Assembly (NCBI GenBank): GCA_022316685.1
Contig: JAKJHU010000030.1
Coordinates: forward strand, 15,084,018 to 15,148,017
Reading direction: 5' to 3'
DNA from: Progne subis subis
Taxonomy: Eukaryota > Chordata > Aves > Passeriformes > Hirundinidae
DNA length: 64,000 nt
How positions within the stretch are numbered: position 1 is the first letter of the stretch; the number at the start of each line of letters is the position of its first letter. Shown in pieces: positions 60,931-64,000 of this stretch. A program made the position numbers and the translations under genes. Below the pieces are notes generated by a model that was not told the origin of the DNA, ran no database searches, and saw only the letters and a program-made list of their open reading frames with translations.

Positions 60931-62290
60931 TTGTATGCTAAGTATTTAAATCACTAAAGGAATAAAATACTTCAATTTTCAGCAATATTAGCTTCCTTAC
61001 ACAATGACTGAAGACTATTTGCACTCAAGAAAATGATACTTAGAAATATTCTCCCTGTCTTACAGCTGGGGAAAAGTATAAACACTCAAAAACCCAAAAC
61101 AAGACATGAATAAGTAGTTAAACCAAAAATTAGTCTGTATCAGTGTTGGGATTATAAATTTAAGAATTTCCATCTCTGACCTTTTGTTTTTACCTTAAAG
61201 TTATCACATGAGAATTGTTGCCTACAGTGTATTTTTTTAACCACCACCTGCAGAATATTTCACCCTAGGTTATAACAAATATGTCTACAGTGCTTTTGGA
61301 CAACTCTTCTCCCTGCATGTGCTGCCCAGCAGGCTCTACCAGAGCAGCTCAGACATTCCTGCAGCACACCCATGACAGGCAGACACATCCCAATGATATC
61401 ACCAAGAAATGCTGAGCTGAAAATGGCTCAGTGCATACACAACACGGAGCAAAACTTCACAAAAAATTACCATAAAGCCGCAGAAAAACACAGAAATGTA
61501 CAGAAAATTAATGGTCTTCTCTAATAAGCACATAAAGGTTCTAGGCAAGCAGGAACAATCTGTGATGGGATCGGCTTCTAACACTGTACAGGCCAGTAGC
61601 AAGACTGAGAACAGCTAAGGGCAGGAACTCCTGAATAACATTTCTCAATCCACTGTACATCTTGAAAAAGTTATGCAGGTGATCTATTTCTGACGATAAA
61701 AAAATTTTAAAAAGTGCCACTTAATTTTAAGAGTGGTATAAAAATTAAATAGCACTTATACAGCACATATAAATGTGACCTCACTCCTGTAATTCCTGCA
61801 GTGAGGTAACTTCTCCATCACTAATTCTCTTTTTTGCAATCCCAGTGCATCTCCCACTCTTTCCAAATGAGAGCTTTTCAACAAACTCCTAAGATACCCA
61901 TTCCTCTGCTAGAGGAGCACTTACTTCTTTATTTCTAATCCAGTAGCCTTATTAGTGCAGAAGAACAGCTTATGACAGTATGCATTGTATTCTATGGTAA
62001 TTCATATTTTTGTCAAAAATTTATTCAGTTTAGAGAGAAAGAGAGGCAGGCTAAACTATGGAATGCAATGGACTCTGAAAATATCAGTTTCATGTTCAGA
62101 GCGACAAATTCTCTCATAATGATGCTGTTTTATACATGTAAGCCAGTATTCACCAGCAAGCATGCAGATGTCTCAACTGTAAGAGTTTGTGGGCACTCCC
62201 AGCTCTTCTGCAGCTACCAGTTTCCTTTACATATAGAAATATCTGAAAACTTCAGTCAGAAGAGTTTGATCTTCTTTTAATTGTTGATTA

Positions 62291-62690
62291 AGAATCATAG
62301 AATCATTAAGATTTGAAAAGACCTCCAAGACGACTGAGTTCCACCTCTGACTGATCACCACCACCCTTGAACTAAACCAGAGCACTGAGTGCCACATCCA
62401 GTTGTTCCTTGAACACTTCCACAGGACAATGACCACCACTTCCCTGAGCAGCCTGTTCCAGTGCCTGACTACCTTTTCCGTATAGAAATTCTTCCTTGAT
62501 GTCCAACCTGAACCTCCCCTCGCAGACTCTGAGGTTATTTCCTCTTGTGCTGTCACTTCTTGCCTGGGAAAAAGAGACTGACCCCCACCTGGCTACAGCT
62601 TCCTTTCAGTTCTAAGTGATAAGGTCTCCTCTGAGCCGCCTTTTCTCCAGTTAAACAACTCCCAGCTCCTCATAGGATTCACTATGATAA
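62291..62690 (-). mobile_element. CR1 LINE fragment, minus orientation
   Basis: Reverse-complemented CR1: 'agaatcatagaatcattaag', 'gagcagcctgttccagtgcc', 'cttccttgatgtccaacctg' and 'gccgccttttctccagttaa'. The minus strand still shows traces of the ORF2 end (KNFYTEKVVRHWNRLLREV). It sits in TATDN1 intron 3. Confidence 0.9.
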
Positions 62691-63055
62691 GAGCCACACA
62701 AGTGATGTTTTTTGAACACAAAAAGAATGGTTTCCTATAATACAACATGGAAAATTATGTACCACTTCATTGCAGCAGGTCAGAGGAGGATATCTTTCTG
62801 TTGAAACTGTACAAAATAACTTCTACATCCACATTACTTACAATATCACTGAACTTCAGTAATCAGATTCAATAATGATCTGTGCAAGCGGAAAGACAAT
62901 CCTCTGTACAGAACACTTTTGTTTTGTGCTGTTGAAGGAAGTTACTGCATTTTCCATTCAAGTCCCAGAAATATTGTTTTAGTGGGAGAGCACTAAAAAA
63001 CCAAATATTAGAAAGCAGCTTAAAATTTTAAAGCCATTTCACTATAATAAATTAC

Positions 63056-63105
63056 CTTTTTAATGCCAACTTTGACTGCTCTTTCTATTACATCCAGAAA
63101 GTCAT
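63056..63105 (-). CDS. TATDN1: TATDN1 coding exon 3, residues 30-46
   Basis: A 50-base exon encoding DFLDVIERAVKVGIKK after completing Asp30. Acceptor TTTGCAG, donor AAAAG|GTAATT. Confidence 0.95.
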
Positions 63106-63647
63106 CTGCAAAAGTTCATAAAAATGTCATAAATAGAAGTTGAGGTTTTACAACATAATTTAACTACTTTTCAATTTTCATGCAGTAAAAATTCTTTAAT
63201 TAAATCTTTGAACCATACTTAATTAATCTTCATAAGACAATAACAAAGTGCCGTAACTGGAGATTCAATTGAAGTCCAAAAAGTCAGTGGAAGTTTTTCC
63301 ACATACTTTAGAAGGCTCCCCACTTTTACACCCATATCGAAAGGCCACAAGAACAAAAAGCCCCACGTTATAATTAGTAACTGAGATTCAGCAATGCAAT
63401 ACTTTGACAGACCACTGGTCATAACACTCAGATCAGTTTTTCAATGTAAACCCGAGTAGATTAGCAATTGTCCACTTTGCTCCAGGAGCAGAGTTACTTG
63501 CATGTAAACAGCAATTAAGACAATGCATTTTGGCTAGGATATCCAATTTATTTAGTCAGGCGTTCTTTTTTAAGCCCAAGTACATAAGGAGGAGAAGAAA
63601 GAAACCCTAACATGTCATGTTCTGACATGCAAGTAAGAAGTATTTAC

Positions 63648-63713
63648 CTTGATGTTTCTGTGTTCCCCTGTAGATTCCTCTGAACATAGGATCTGTCAGG
63701 TTAATACCAATAT
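63648..63713 (-). CDS. TATDN1: TATDN1 coding exon 2, residues 8-30 (first coding exon inside the window)
   Basis: It encodes [20 protein letters not shown] and Gln. The first two bases complete an Asp codon whose G belongs to exon 1. The first TatD strand in this subfamily carries I-G-I-N-L-T-D in place of the H-x-H of bacterial TatD. Acceptor CCATAG, donor CAAG|GTAAAT. Exon 1, expected to supply seven residues and one base, is not visible in the remaining 287 bases, which are AT-rich with no CpG island. Confidence 0.96.
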
Positions 63714-64000
63714 CTATGGAAAACCAAAGATAGAAACTAGAAGTTATAGTTGTTCTACACTTTCGTCTGAGCATTAATTAGCTAGGGAAGACAACAGAAA
63801 CCCTATCTAAACCCTGGACCAGCACATTGGTAAGTCATAAAATGCTTAAGCATAATCATGCTTGCATAACTTTAAAACTTACACCTTACTGGAAGTGACA
63901 AAAAAATTAAACTTTTGCCTCTGTGCAACTTCAGACTTTTTAAGTGTATTATGCACACCCTCATAACCACCAAAGCAAATACACATATGCTTTTTATTGC
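63714..64000 (-). other. TATDN1: TATDN1 intron 1, 3' part (continues off the right edge)
   Basis: AT-rich sequence immediately upstream, on the minus strand, of exon 2. The gene's promoter and exon 1 lie beyond the window. Confidence 0.8.

Larger units (their letters stand above)
60677..63055 (-). other. TATDN1: TATDN1 intron 3
   Basis: AT-rich intron containing a 21-bp tandem duplication and a CR1 fragment, both listed. No other feature was recognised. Confidence 0.8.

Noticed and set aside
1..64000. CRISPR arrays, operons, riboswitches or prokaryotic defence systems
   Set aside because: The window is vertebrate nuclear DNA with spliced genes and CR1 elements; no repeat-spacer pattern or bacterial gene was seen.

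Overview
This window looks like a stretch of bird nuclear genome, most likely from a passerine. The evidence is a high density of CR1 LINE fragments (most with the CR1 3' end), endogenous retrovirus LTRs, CpG-island promoters in an otherwise AT-rich background, and a vertebrate gene order known from human 8q24.13: TMEM65 (-), RNF139 (+), TATDN1 (-). The species assignment is inference.

Layout. At 3.5-3.85 kb the minus strand carries coding exon 1 of TMEM65 inside a CpG island; bases 1-3530 are the start of its first intron. From about 4.2 to 40.4 kb there is an intergenic desert holding CR1 pieces, microsatellites, two solo LTRs of one family (11800-12474 and 23031-23697, the second inserted into a CR1) and a young endogenous retrovirus (18003-21192). 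The retrovirus is complete at its ends: two 293-bp LTRs differing at one base, a 6-bp target duplication, a primer-binding site and a polypurine tract. Its inside has been reduced by one large deletion to a truncated alpha/beta-type gag (matrix to capsid N-terminal domain) and the C-terminal part of a gamma-type env (end of SU plus TM). Protease, polymerase and most of SU are gone.

From 40.9 kb a second CpG island drives RNF139 (TRC8), recovered as two coding exons (41333-41513 and 46376-48186; 663 residues). Tail-to-tail with it lies TATDN1 on the minus strand. Eleven coding exons (human exons 2-12 by correspondence) run from 63713 down to the stop codon at 49101. All splice sites are GT-AG and the phases join, giving residues 8-297 of a 297-residue protein. 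Exon 1 must lie beyond the right edge.

The three host genes are ordinary housekeeping genes with separate jobs: a mitochondrial inner-membrane protein, an ER ubiquitin ligase of sterol and protein quality control, and a TatD-type nuclease. They are linked by conserved synteny, not by a shared pathway. The main points of interest are the recently inserted chimeric retrovirus, the apparent absence of the intronless TRMT12 gene from the interval where mammals have it, and the structure of the RNF139 promoter (a CR1 abutting a 45-bp tandem duplication, a perfect NRF1-type palindrome and upstream start codons). I saw no CRISPR, operon or other prokaryotic system and no convincing RNA gene.
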